28,618 nucleotides of DNA. Source: Basidiobolus heterosporus B8920. Lineage: Eukaryota; Basidiobolomycota; Basidiobolomycetes; Basidiobolales; Basidiobolaceae. The DNA lies in the NCBI GenBank assembly GCA_000697455.1, contig JNET01029709.1, positions 1-28,618 on the forward strand. Direction: 5' to 3'. This document shows positions 7,671 through 16,474 of the stretch, one piece after another. Position 1 is the stretch's first letter; the number at the start of each line of letters is the position of its first letter. Made by a program: the position numbers and the translations under genes. Under the pieces are notes generated by a model. The model made no database searches. It was not told the DNA's origin and saw only the letters and a program-made list of their open reading frames with translations.

Positions 7671-7942
7671 GTGACATGATTGCCAAGAAACTCCATCTAA
7701 GCCTTGGGCTGAATTTCGCCATCTAAATTTAGTCTGGCTGGACTGATGACTTAAGTGGTTCTTTTAAACTGATTAGAAATAGGTCATTTATTTTACGATC
7801 CGCAAAAGTTTGCTAGGGTTAAGATTGGGATTGGATTTGCGATTGGATTGGCGATAGCATGAATTGAAAATCGTGGATTTTTACCAATGGCCTTTACCAG
7901 GTACCAGGTAATCTCTACCAGTTACCCTTCGCCGGTGGTGGT

Positions 7943-8221
7943 CTATCCTCGGTTTACAAAGACTCCACCAAACAATGCAATGAAACTCACCATGACGTTG
8001 GGACAGATATTGACTGCTGCGTTACCGAAGAGTTTATCTATTTCATGGCCAATTATGGATGGAACCGCGGCAGCACCTGAAGTAATTTTGTCCCATGCAT
8101 TTTGCTTCGAGGTGGTAGCTGGTGCAGGGGTTGCAGCTGGTGCAGTGGTGGTTTGAGCCAAAGCCAGAGCCAGAACCCAGGTAAGGGTGAACAATACATT
8201 AATCAGGGAAGTGAAACGCAT
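7943..8221 (-). CDS. Small secreted protein, paralogue of the 7320 gene (92 aa)
   Basis: The frame opens at 8254, but the TATA box at 8267-8273 is only about 15 nt from that Met. The start chosen is Met at 8221, which begins a good signal peptide (Met-Arg-Phe, a hydrophobic core, Ala-Leu-Ala-Gln). An Ala/Thr/Pro-rich linker follows. The module Ala-Trp-Asp-Lys-Ile-Thr-Ser-Gly-Ala-Ala-Ala-Val-Pro-Ser corresponds to the one in the 7320-7619 protein, and a shared Phe-Gly-Asn lies further on. The C-terminus is hydrophobic (Val-Ser-Phe-Ile-Ala-Leu-Phe-Gly-Gly-Val-Phe-Val) with a very short tail, again GPI-signal-like. The two genes are a diverged tandem duplication on the same strand. Function unknown. 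Confidence 0.7.
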   Translation of the reverse strand: MRFTSLINVLFTLTWVLALALAQTTTAPAATPAPATTSKQNAWDKITSGAAAVPSIIGHEIDKLFGNAAVNICPNVMVSFIALFGGVFVNRG

Positions 8222-8266
8222 GGAAATAATTGATTTGATAATAGCATGATGCATAAGGGAATGCTC

Positions 8267-8273
8267 ATTTATA
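8267..8273 (-). promoter_or_regulatory. TATA box that fixes the start of the 7943-8221 gene
   Basis: TATAAAT on the minus strand, 46 nt before the ATG at 8221. The earlier in-frame ATG at 8254 would lie upstream of the expected transcription start. Confidence 0.6.
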
Positions 8274-8616
8274 CTTCACTTCACTGTCCCACATCAATTG
8301 CTCCAGTAAAGCCAAGAAACTTGGTTAGTGCCAAGACTCAGTTAAACCAGAAACCACCACTGGATTGAAGTGGGACGAATTTTGTTGCTAGTGAATGCCA
8401 AGTTTCATCAAACAATTCTGAATGGAAGATGTCATACGTACATGAAATCAATGAACCCAATTGTTTAGTGGCTCTCCTATCTTTTGGAATGCATCCCCTT
8501 GAATGATGCCTTAATCAAATGGATGATGAGTGAGAAATGGTTAAATACCAGATATGGCTCGTCAACGATCTTCAGCTCATTTCATTTCCATCTTGGCCTT
8601 TACCCACACATTCACC

Positions 8617-8754
8617 ATGCGCTTCAACGTCGTCCTAAGCACCCTGGTTGGTCTTTTGATCTTTACATCGGCAGTGGTAGAAGCCCAAGGTGCCTCCAAT
8701 GCGAAGAAAGGCAGTGCGAAGAAAGGACCCGCTGCCAAAGCGGCCCGAAAGTAA
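8617..8754 (+). CDS. Secreted cationic micropeptide precursor (45 aa)
   Basis: The frame is open from 8554, but the TATA-like ttaaata at 8541-8547 is too close to that Met. Met at 8617 starts a strong signal peptide (Met-Arg-Phe, Leu-Val-Gly-Leu-Leu-Ile-Phe core, Val-Val-Glu-Ala before cleavage). The mature part would be about 22 residues, with eight Lys/Arg, many Ala/Gly and no acidic residue, and contains the repeated Lys-Lys-Gly-Ser/Pro unit. It resembles a short cationic secreted peptide or the basic tail of a larger ancestor. There is no cysteine. An aataaa at 8794 follows the stop. It shares Met-Arg-Phe and orientation-independent clustering with the other small secreted genes. Its small size leaves real doubt about coding status. 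Confidence 0.55.
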   Translation: MRFNVVLSTLVGLLIFTSAVVEAQGASNAKKGSAKKGPAAKAARK

Positions 8755-8807
8755 ATATTTCCCACCTGAATCTTTGACCATTGAATTGAACAAATAAAGG
8801 AATCGAC

Positions 8808-8841
8808 GAATTTAGGCGAATTTAGGGGAATTTAGGCAAAT
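8808..8841. repeat. Short tandem repeat (gaatttaggc-type, about 3 units)
   Basis: Three adjacent units, gaatttaggc / gaatttaggg / gaatttaggc, lie downstream of the cationic peptide gene, followed by a decayed fourth (aaattta). Confidence 0.7.
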
Positions 8842-9021
8842 TTATTCAGTTTGAATGAAATATCATGGATTTTTCTATATTACAAAGAATGGAGAAATTG
8901 GGGCGGATCAGAAGATTGGCATATATAATGTAGCCCTCACTGTATGTAAGGGTGGGTGTAGTGATTCTCTACTATTCACATATGGTTGGCTATGCAGTCT
9001 GTAAGGTAGCTCAGATGGTGG

Positions 9022-9846
9022 CTATAGCGACGACTGTGTAGTTGTCAACGAGATGTCTGTATCCCGGTTATCGGGCATACTCAAACTTGACTCAGTCAAT
9101 TCAAGAGATTCCTCTAACTCTACCAGCTGGCAGATCAAACTCATGTTAGGTGATATGGACATGCTACGGGCTTTCACATACTCGTACGCCTCATTGACGT
9201 TCATTCGTAACGCACGCATAACGTACGCGATAATGAGACTTGCTGAGCGAGATACACCAAGCTGACAATGAACCAAAATCCCCAAATTTTTCGATCGAGC
9301 TTCGTCAATGAATCTGAACGCATCCTTGAATGATTTGAAAATATTCTCTTCGTTGTGTTCCCAAGCCAGGTTCTTATATCGCAACACACGAGTGGGGTCG
9401 GTAAGGTATTTACCATCCAGTTGAAGCGTATGTGAAACGATGGACGGGGTAGTGGGCGATACGACTCCTTCTACATATGGAGAGTCCACTTCTTTGGCAA
9501 CGTTCAGTATGTAATGAATGTCATTTGTTACCAAGATTTCCTTGTCTCGAGCATTTTTCTCACAGCCGAGAAAGAGGAAAGGGAGGATGCATATGGGGCC
9601 GGCGTTATAAGAATTCAGTTCCTCCGTACTGCCCTCATTAATGATATGAAGTTGGTTGATCTGCTGGGAAATAGAGTTCGTGGGAGTTTCGGTACAACCA
9701 TTAGTTAGCTCTTTTACACCACGTCCATTTGGGACAATCAAGGAGAGATTCTTGGAATTTCGTCGTTTATTCTCTAGTCGAGGTTTTTTGGCAAATGTAG
9801 GGAAAGGAGAACGGGAGAGAGTGGAGTTGGAAAAAGCTAAAGTCAT
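9022..9846 (-). CDS. Dual-specificity (MAPK-type) protein phosphatase, 274 aa
   Basis: A dual-specificity phosphatase that would dephosphorylate Tyr and Thr/Ser, most likely in a MAP kinase activation loop as fungal Msg5/Pmp1-type enzymes do. Residues 1-80 are a basic, Ser/Asn-rich N-terminal extension of low complexity, a plausible docking region. The catalytic domain runs from about 84 (Ile-Cys-Ile-Leu-Pro-Phe-Leu-Phe-Leu-Gly) to 250. The P-loop His-Cys-Gln-Leu-Gly-Val-Ser-Arg-Ser has Cys194 and Arg200, followed by the DSP signature Ala-Ser-Leu-Ile-Ile-Ala-Tyr. Ser-Ile-Ser-Pro-Asn near 230 is the conserved helix start. The usual general-acid Asp before the P-loop is not obvious; Ala-Trp-Glu-His-Asn (161-165) occupies that region. 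It is intronless. The next gene on the same strand, 1.2 kb upstream, is another CX5R phosphatase (myotubularin). Confidence 0.88.
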   Translation of the reverse strand: MTLAFSNSTLSRSPFPTFAKKPRLENKRRNSKNLSLIVPNGRGVKELTNGCTETPTNSISQQINQLHIINEGSTEELNSYNAGPICILPFLFLGCEKNARDKEILVTNDIHYILNVAKEVDSPYVEGVVSPTTPSIVSHTLQLDGKYLTDPTRVLRYKNLAWEHNEENIFKSFKDAFRFIDEARSKNLGILVHCQLGVSRSASLIIAYVMRALRMNVNEAYEYVKARSMSISPNMSLICQLVELEESLELTESSLSMPDNRDTDISLTTTQSSL

Positions 9847-10210
9847 GGTTTAGTTTACGAGAGATAGTGAGAGAGAGAGAGGATATTGACTAGTCGTAGC
9901 GTCGACTGACAAGGAAATCAAGATATCCAACGAGCCCGTTTGTGTTTGCCCAAAGAAAGAAAAGTTATGACGAGTATGATGGAAGAACGCATTATATGGG
10001 ATGACACGGGATGATCAAGCGAATTCCACTGGCCAAAATGAGAGGCTAATATTGGATGCTGGGAAAATTCATAACCAGCATCTCTTAGTCTATTGGGAAT
10101 GATCGGGATGGAATTAATAACAGACCAAAAGAATGATTGGCAGCTTGTGTAACCTTCCACTTACTCTACAGCATTGTGTCCCTATAGTCGATCGTTGAGG
10201 GGATGGGACT

Positions 10211-10233
10211 AGGGTTAGGGTTAGGGTTTTGGG
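10211..10233. repeat. Interstitial telomere-like repeat
   Basis: AGGGTTAGGGTTAGGGTTTT followed by GGG: four GGG runs, matching the TTAGGG telomere repeat and able in principle to form a G-quadruplex. Confidence 0.75.
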
Positions 10234-10544
10234 ATAGATATAGAGGGTTAGGAATGGAGTACTGAGCATATAATAAGGGTGATTAGCATGATTGTTAATG
10301 TGTTTACGAGCGTATATATGATGATTAGGATATAAACGCTCTTCCCCTGTCTTAATTACTGCCAATTTAGGACACCTATGTCTAGACTGACTCTTCACAT
10401 AGCTAATTTGGATTTACACGCTTAGTTTGTCATTGCCCATTGATCCCAAGTTGGTTAGATATAATCCAGTTGCGCATAATTTCCATATTTATCCCAGATA
10501 TTGCCCAGAATTCTCAGCCACAAAAGTCGGTATATGCTGAGGTT

Positions 10545-10596
10545 GGTGGATGGCACTGGTGGATGGCACTGGTGGATGGCACTGGTGGATGGCACT
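10545..10596. repeat. Perfect 13-bp tandem repeat, four units
   Basis: ggtggatggcact is repeated four times with no mismatch. Confidence 0.95.
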
Positions 10597-10720
10597 ATAC
10601 GCACAACCTGACCATGAGCGTCTTGCAGTGGTAACTTTGCTTATCGTTCATAGGTGCTGGCTATTGTGCTCACCCTAATACGAAGAGGTCGATCGATCAA
10701 CTATTCCTTCATTTCACAAA

Positions 10721-10846
10721 TACGCATTGATTTGTTTGCTACACTGAACATTCCGCAGAATTCTCTAACCGGCTTTATTCACAGACACGAATTAATTTGT
10801 TTACTGCACTAAGCGTTCCGCAAATTCTTTAACTGGCTTTATTCAT
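10721..10846. repeat. Diverged tandem duplication of about 63 bp
   Basis: Unit 1 (10721-10786) and unit 2 (10787-10846) share atttgtttgctacactga, then cattccgcagaattct, then aaccggctttattca, with scattered changes and a small length difference. Confidence 0.8.
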
Positions 10847-11035
10847 GGGTATTTGTATTTTCCTGATTGTTCTTGAGGAAAAGAAAAGGGTTGTAGATAG
10901 ATGCCAGTGAAATGGTGAGGATGACAAATAACAAGAGGGCTAGACGTGGATATAGTTGGGTGACTTTTCAGTGAGATTGAAGTGGTGTGCTAGAAAGTGC
11001 CAAGCGGAAGCAAAGATTCTCAGAAGCCTTCAACC

Positions 11036-13321
11036 CTAATGGACTCTCAGATTGTTGAGGTTGGAAGACATTTCAATCATTCCATCTTCAGGAAACTCAT
11101 CGATCTTTTCATCTCGACAACTGAACAGACCACTCCAGTATTTGAGGTATTTGGTGTCCGGTGTGATGACCTGCTCTGGATCATCTTGTGCTGGCTCGTA
11201 CACTTGGTTCTGGAACTCCTCGATGTTCGAATTGAAGTAGGACCAAACTGAGAAGGTCTTCTTTTCCGATTGTGCGGCAACTTTCTCTTTCTCACAGTTG
11301 AACAGGAATGTACCGAACTGGCAGGAGTACACGTGATAGTGCAATTGAATCAAAAAGTGCTCATTGAACTCAAATCGGGTAGGATTCTGGGTCCAGATTT
11401 GGTAGACGCAATCCAAGAACTGATGGAATACTGGTGATGAGTAACGTCCCTGGTTCTGCTTGAAATATCGATGGTGAACGTTGTTGAAGGTACTGGCGGC
11501 GGCGTTGGTCGTCGTATTCACTAGGAAGTTTTTCTCACTCGACAAATGACCACAACGCTCGGTAAACTTGTGCCCAAATGAAACCCATTCTTTCTCGATC
11601 AGAATCTCAAACCCTCGAATCGTGCGGTAGAATGGATCCAAGCAGAGCTCAGCTAAAGCAGTCAACTGCGATGTTCTGTCCCACCCGTCAGAGCAATGGA
11701 CCAAGACGTGGGAGTTGAGTAGCGAGATGTTGTTCACTATCACCGCGGCCCCTTCCAGGATCGACCCAACATGCTTCAGCCAATTCGTCTTGGAAAGCTG
11801 CAGTTTGCTCACGATACCAGATGGATCGGTGGATTGCATAGCTATTGAGCTGGATTAGCTCGGTGGTGGAGCAAAAGCCAAGTTACGTCTACGCTCTTAC
11901 CTTCAACCACTTTGTTTAGGCTGTCCCTCATCACATGAATATTGTCGATGCCAAGATACAGCTTCTTGCAGTTCTTGTAGTTTTCCATGTTCTCCGAGCC
12001 TGCACCGATCGCTACGTTAGCCATGGCGTTGGCAGTAGGTCGTGCGTCCACGATCAGGTTGGACATACTGGGCGAGATGGAGTTCGGGGTTTTTGGCATG
12101 TTGCTAGCAAAGATAGCCTCCACGAGTTTCTCGTCTTGCACAGATCTGGCTTGTTTCAATCCGACCATTGGCTGGCTTGATCTGGAGATTGTGGCCTAGG
12201 GTGATATAGTAAACGTTGGTTCATTTGGGGATCAGGTAAATGATGGGAAGCAAGTTCATTCAAAAGAATGGAAAGTCTAGTTTAAATAACAACCATGTTG
12301 GAACCGTGGATATAGCTTAGTACGGGGATTCGATTTTTACTGCGATACTTGGCTGCGTAGTTGATGACCGTGTCGCTGATCTTACTGGGAACGGCGAGGA
12401 CTCGGGGATACGTTGTGCAAAGCTGGCGAGTGGTGGTAGGTTTGTTGGTTGCCATGAGGTGGAGGAGAGAGGGATCGTAGTGGTGCCACTTACTTGGAAA
12501 TCTTGGTTTAGTTTGGTGAATCTCCAACTACCGCTTTTAGTGCCAACCCCAAGTCTTTCGTATTCTTTAATTGGATCGTAGACTGTCCAGCCATCGTCAA
12601 CTGCAAACTTCGGGAATGGTTGATAAAAGAATGCGTACAGTTGACTGATGGAATCTATAAAACAGAAGATGTTAGTCTGGTCGGAACTGTATATGCCCCA
12701 TGGTTGATTATGCCTCAACTGTGGGTTTCTTATAGGCCGTGGAAAGTGGAAGTTCCTTACCAATACAAATCAGCTTTTGCACACTCTCAAAAACATCTAT
12801 GGCATCTCTTTCTTTTTCAATTAGTAGCGTCACAAAGAGAAAGTTATGACACTTGAAATTCAGTGGGTGATAGCCATTAGGGGTCAATGCTTTTCGCTCA
12901 ACGGTGTGTACCAATGGATAGGAGATCTACACAAGTTTCCAGTAGAAACAGTGGTTAGCATCAATAAAGAGTTTATGGTCAAGCTCGAACGCAGATTCAG
13001 CAAGGTCATTCCAGTTTTCAACAAACAAAAAGAGGCCGTACCCATAGCTCCTGCTCAGGATGATTAAAGATAAGCTGGTGAGCGGTTAGATGTAGTGTGC
13101 CTATGTATGCGCGACGATCTTTTTCTAACCGAACGTTGTCGACCTGAAGGAATAAATAAATGGTTGCCTGTTAGTTTGATCACTCTCGGACAGATAAATG
13201 CCGATTGAAATGGATCTCGTTTTTGGGAACCTATTACTATAGCCACCAACAGAAAGTCCACCAGCCTCTCTAGCGTATTGTTTCCAAGTAAACTAACCTT
13301 CGTAATCTTAATGAAATCCAT
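11036..13321 (-). CDS. YMR1: Myotubularin-family phosphoinositide 3-phosphatase (seven exons, 560 aa)
   Basis: It would remove the 3-phosphate from PI3P and PI(3,5)P2 on endosomal/vacuolar membranes. Exons read on the minus strand are 13321-13298, 13143-13042, 12926-12761, 12654-12494, 12422-12294, 12195-11901 and 11841-11036. All six introns (154, 115, 106, 71, 98 and 59 nt) are GT-AG, and the joined length is 1683 nt, exactly in frame. Exon 1 encodes only eight residues. A PH-GRAM domain covers roughly 1-110 (Asn-Val-Arg-Leu-Glu-Lys-Asp, Gly-Thr-Leu-His-Leu-Thr, Leu-Trp-Ile-Ser-Tyr-Pro-Leu). The phosphatase domain includes Asp-Gly-Trp-Thr-Val-Tyr-Asp-Pro, Leu-Cys-Thr-Thr-Tyr-Pro, Arg-Ile-Pro-Val-Leu-Ser and Arg-Ser-Ser-Gln-Pro. 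The active site His-Cys-Ser-Asp-Gly-Trp-Asp-Arg-Thr has Cys342 and Arg348, so it should be catalytically active. There is no FYVE domain. The symbol follows the single yeast member. Confidence 0.93.
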
Positions 13322-13990
13322 GCTTCTTGGTTTGTTTCAGCAGTAATCGTATCGAGACTACGTCTAAGGAGTCAATGCGCTGTGCTGAGTACCTCCGGTG
13401 AGAGTAATAAGTACAAGAAATGAGGAATATTAGGAAAAAAAGGAAAGTATTGGAAGTCACAACTGAAAAAGGACCTAAAGGGAACGTGATAGAGTATTGA
13501 CAGTGTCTTTGTTGAGTAAACTGATTTTTGAGGGACGACGATTGCATAACTACGATCCCTATAATCATCAAAACCCATAACAAATCCATAACAAAATCAG
13601 TACTATTCAATACTTATACATGGAAATCTATTCTAGGTTAAAATGTGGGTTCATTAGATGAGCCACCTATGGATAGAAAGTGATTAAATCTATGCAGAGA
13701 ACGAAAAGCTATTTGGCAAACGAGTTGAATAGATCCGAAAAATTTTCGTCTTCTGGGTACACTAACGTTGGGTGATCTTGAGTATGTAGGAATCCATAGC
13801 CCCATATGCATCTTAACTCCCGGCATTTTTGCTTCATTCCCGTCGAATCACGTGATACGCTCAATATCTATTCGAAATATTTTTTGCTAGTGTACTTGGT
13901 GACTAGAAATCAGCAGTGATTATACTATTTTGCAGTTAGAATTGTGCGGCGCTGTTTCCCGCCAGTTCATGTTGCTTTTTGAACGCTTAA
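13322..13990. other. Divergent promoter region between myotubularin and PPR genes
   Basis: No supported gene; small open frames here have no motif. A palindromic TCACGTGA sits near the PPR gene. Both flanking genes start outward from this region. Confidence 0.5.
13848..13855. promoter_or_regulatory. Palindromic E-box TCACGTGA
   Basis: TCACGTGA lies about 140 nt before the PPR start codon. It fits the RTCACGTG site of fungal Cbf1-type bHLH factors; only the match itself is observed. Confidence 0.35.
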
Positions 13991-16474
13991 ATGGCTCACT
14001 TAAGGCAGTCTAAAGCGTCGAACATATTACGCACTTGCCTTTATCTTAAAAGAGAAAAGCAACCCTTCAGTAGTCTGTATATCGAACTTAGTCAGCACCA
14101 AACGAAACTCTCCTTTTCCACCACCCGTAGCACCGGCACGTTATCTTCAAGCGCTGAATGCGAACACAATACCTACACTCACAGTGAACACTCGGATTCT
14201 CTTAGCCATATCTCCACCTCTAATTTGGCCAAGAAAAGCCCCTTCTTTTCACTCAGGGAGGCAGGGAAGAGTAGTGCAGAACGGGCTTACGATGTATACA
14301 AGTCAGCATTACGGGACGGCTTTACTCCGGATTTGAAGTTTTATACACAACTACTAAAGATTTGTAGAATTTATGGGAAGATAAATTTCCTATCCAAGGT
14401 CTATTCGGACATGAAACTTTCTCGCACCTTTCCTGATACTGTAGTATACAACATTTTAATTGACGCATATACGAAACACTCCCAACTGGAAGAGGCTTCC
14501 TCACTCTTTCAAGAGATGCTCAAGCATAATTGTCAACCTACCGTAGTGACCTTTAGTACACTAATCAATGGATACATTAAGAAAGCGGATATGACTCAAG
14601 CGATGTACTTACTTCAAGAAATGAAGAAAAGAGAGATTCAACCCAACGTGGTGACTTATACCACCCTTATCGACGGTTACATGCGAAAATCCGACTGGAA
14701 GAATGGCATTTTGCTGTATAAACAAATGCTCGCGAAGAACATTCAACCTAACTTAATGACCTACACAGTACTTATTGACGGCCTTGTTCGTTATTCACAG
14801 ATCGATACAGCTCAAGCGGTGTACAAGGATATGATTCAATGCAAAATCACTCCGAATGTAGTCACCTATTCCAAGCTTTTGACCGCCTTCATCAAGACCC
14901 ATCGATACAAGGATATCGGGGATTTGAGAAGACACATGGTTCAGAACAAGGTCACCCAGAACCGATTCATCTACTCGTCTTTAATACACGGATACACAAA
15001 GATGTCGGATGTGGGAAATGCGTTTAGTGTTTTTCAGGAGATGATTCAAAAGAAGGTCAGCCCAGACCTTGGAATCTTTTCTGCTTTAATACTGTTCCTT
15101 ATTAAAGAATCTCAAGTGGAGAAGGCGATGCTTGTTTTCAGTAGAATGACCGAATTTCAGATCCGTCCGTCGGTCTTGATCTATTCTAGTCTTATCAACG
15201 GCCACGCCAAACAACGAAGTATGGGTGAGGCTCTCAAGCTGTATTACGAAATGCTAGCGAACGACGTCCGCCCGGACACACATACCTATACCGTGTTGAT
15301 CGACGGCTACGCAAAGATACCCGACATGAAATCAGCTTCCAAGATATATAACGAGATGGTGGCGAATGGATGCGCCCCCGATATTGTTACATACAACACA
15401 CTCGTAAGTGGCTATTCTCGGGCCCTGAAGCCAGCAAAGATCATGGACGTATGTGAGGATATGGTTTCTCGAGGGGTAATTCCCGATCGGATCTTTTACA
15501 CTACTCTCATCGATGCCTCCGCTAAAAACGGAAAACTCGCCGATTCACTAAAATACTTTCATCACATGCGTAAGCACAACATTCATCCTGACTGCGTAAC
15601 GTATACTGCGTTGATAGAGGCATACGCTTCAAGGTCCCAGGTGAACGAGGCTATACAAGTCTACAAGGATATGCTTAGTCATGGCATATGCCCTGACTCC
15701 GTGACTTTTCTGACTTTAGTTGACATGCACTTGAAAGGTTCAGATCTTCACAGTGCTCACGAGATATACAGCCAAGCCTTGGAACATAACATCAACATAC
15801 AAGCAGCTGTTGCGAATAAGTTGATTAACGCCTACGTTACATCCGCACGTTTGGATCACGCTATCGAGGTGCTTAACGACATGAAGCGTCACAACATTAC
15901 TCCCGATTGCAACACATATATCCCTTTGATACAGGGCAGCATAAGAGCTCAAGATATACCCCGCATATTCGAGCTATACTCTGAACTAATACAAGTATCT
16001 TCGCCAAGCACCTTGGTACATGCTCCTATTGTTGATTTTATTCGGAAACGATACCAAGCGTACGGTGTTGATACCGTCTTGGACGAGCTCTATAATCTAC
16101 TATCTTCACGCCTGCTCTCGTGTGCAGCCCCGGTCCTACTAGAATCTAGTGGCGTCCAACCCCATGCAAATACCCAATGGAAACCAACACGAACGATATG
16201 GGCATGGTTGCAGAGACGGAAGATCCCTTTGGATTCCAGAGCATATGAATTTTATATCAAACAGCTGTGTCAACATGGGGACATAGCTACTGCGCGTAGA
16301 GTCTTTCTTGAGGAGATGCCTAGAAAAGGTATCCAAGCCACTCTAGACAGCTGCAAGGTTATGGTAAAGCAACTCCAACGCCTTGGATCCAACGAAGACA
16401 TCAGAAGAGTATACCGCATATACAAGGATATCAACAGTCGACCAATCTCACCACTTTCATCCTCAGCTAGATAG
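13991..16474 (+). CDS. P-class pentatricopeptide repeat (PPR) protein, 827 aa
   Basis: An RNA-binding helical-repeat protein, most likely acting in mitochondrial RNA stability, processing or translation. Residues 1-50 are rich in Arg, Ser and Lys with almost no acids, fitting a mitochondrial presequence. A half repeat at about 93-114 leads into 16 consecutive repeats of 35 residues (115 to about 675), typified by Val-Thr-Tyr-Thr-Thr-Leu-Ile-Asp-Gly-Tyr and ending Ile-Gln-Pro-Asn. The first 15 units show no insertions or deletions. Weaker repeat-like helices follow at 725-810. There is no DYW, E or SMR domain, so it is a pure P-type protein. Residues 5 and 35 of most repeats are the code residues N/S/T and D/N. 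Fungal PPR proteins are usually strongly degenerate, so such a regular tract is unusual. The gene is intronless; the start is the first Met of the frame. Confidence 0.92.
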   Translation: MAHLRQSKASNILRTCLYLKREKQPFSSLYIELSQHQTKLSFSTTRSTGTLSSSAECEHNTYTHSEHSDSLSHISTSNLAKKSPFFSLREAGKSSAERAYDVYKSALRDGFTPDLKFYTQLLKICRIYGKINFLSKVYSDMKLSRTFPDTVVYNILIDAYTKHSQLEEASSLFQEMLKHNCQPTVVTFSTLINGYIKKADMTQAMYLLQEMKKREIQPNVVTYTTLIDGYMRKSDWKNGILLYKQMLAKNIQPNLMTYTVLIDGLVRYSQIDTAQAVYKDMIQCKITPNVVTYSKLLTAFIKTHRYKDIGDLRRHMVQNKVTQNRFIYSSLIHGYTKMSDVGNAFSVFQEMIQKKVSPDLGIFSALILFLIKESQVEKAMLVFSRMTEFQIRPSVLIYSSLINGHAKQRSMGEALKLYYEMLANDVRPDTHTYTVLIDGYAKIPDMKSASKIYNEMVANGCAPDIVTYNTLVSGYSRALKPAKIMDVCEDMVSRGVIPDRIFYTTLIDASAKNGKLADSLKYFHHMRKHNIHPDCVTYTALIEAYASRSQVNEAIQVYKDMLSHGICPDSVTFLTLVDMHLKGSDLHSAHEIYSQALEHNINIQAAVANKLINAYVTSARLDHAIEVLNDMKRHNITPDCNTYIPLIQGSIRAQDIPRIFELYSELIQVSSPSTLVHAPIVDFIRKRYQAYGVDTVLDELYNLLSSRLLSCAAPVLLESSGVQPHANTQWKPTRTIWAWLQRRKIPLDSRAYEFYIKQLCQHGDIATARRVFLEEMPRKGIQATLDSCKVMVKQLQRLGSNEDIRRVYRIYKDINSRPISPLSSSAR

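Larger units (their letters stand above)
9847..11035. other. Long intergenic region between the two phosphatase genes
   Basis: No coding motif seen. It contains a telomere-like GGGTTA run (10211-10233), a perfect 13-bp tandem repeat (10545-10596) and a diverged ~63-bp duplication (10721-10846). It carries the DUSP promoter on its left and the myotubularin 3' end on its right. Confidence 0.5.

Noticed and set aside
8484-8777. Longer plus-strand frame of 97 codons overlapping the cationic peptide
   Set aside because: It has no signal peptide or motif, lies in another frame, and its start precedes the likely transcription start.
10114-10398. Minus-strand frame of 94 codons between the phosphatases
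   Set aside because: It contains the translated telomere-like repeat and other low-complexity DNA; no protein features.
12846-13067. Plus-strand open frame of 73 codons
   Set aside because: It is antisense to exons 2-3 and intron 2 of the myotubularin gene, whose splicing is fully in frame.
13308-13826. Several 60-100 codon minus-strand frames upstream of the PPR gene
   Set aside because: They have no motifs, overlap one another, and sit in a divergent promoter region.
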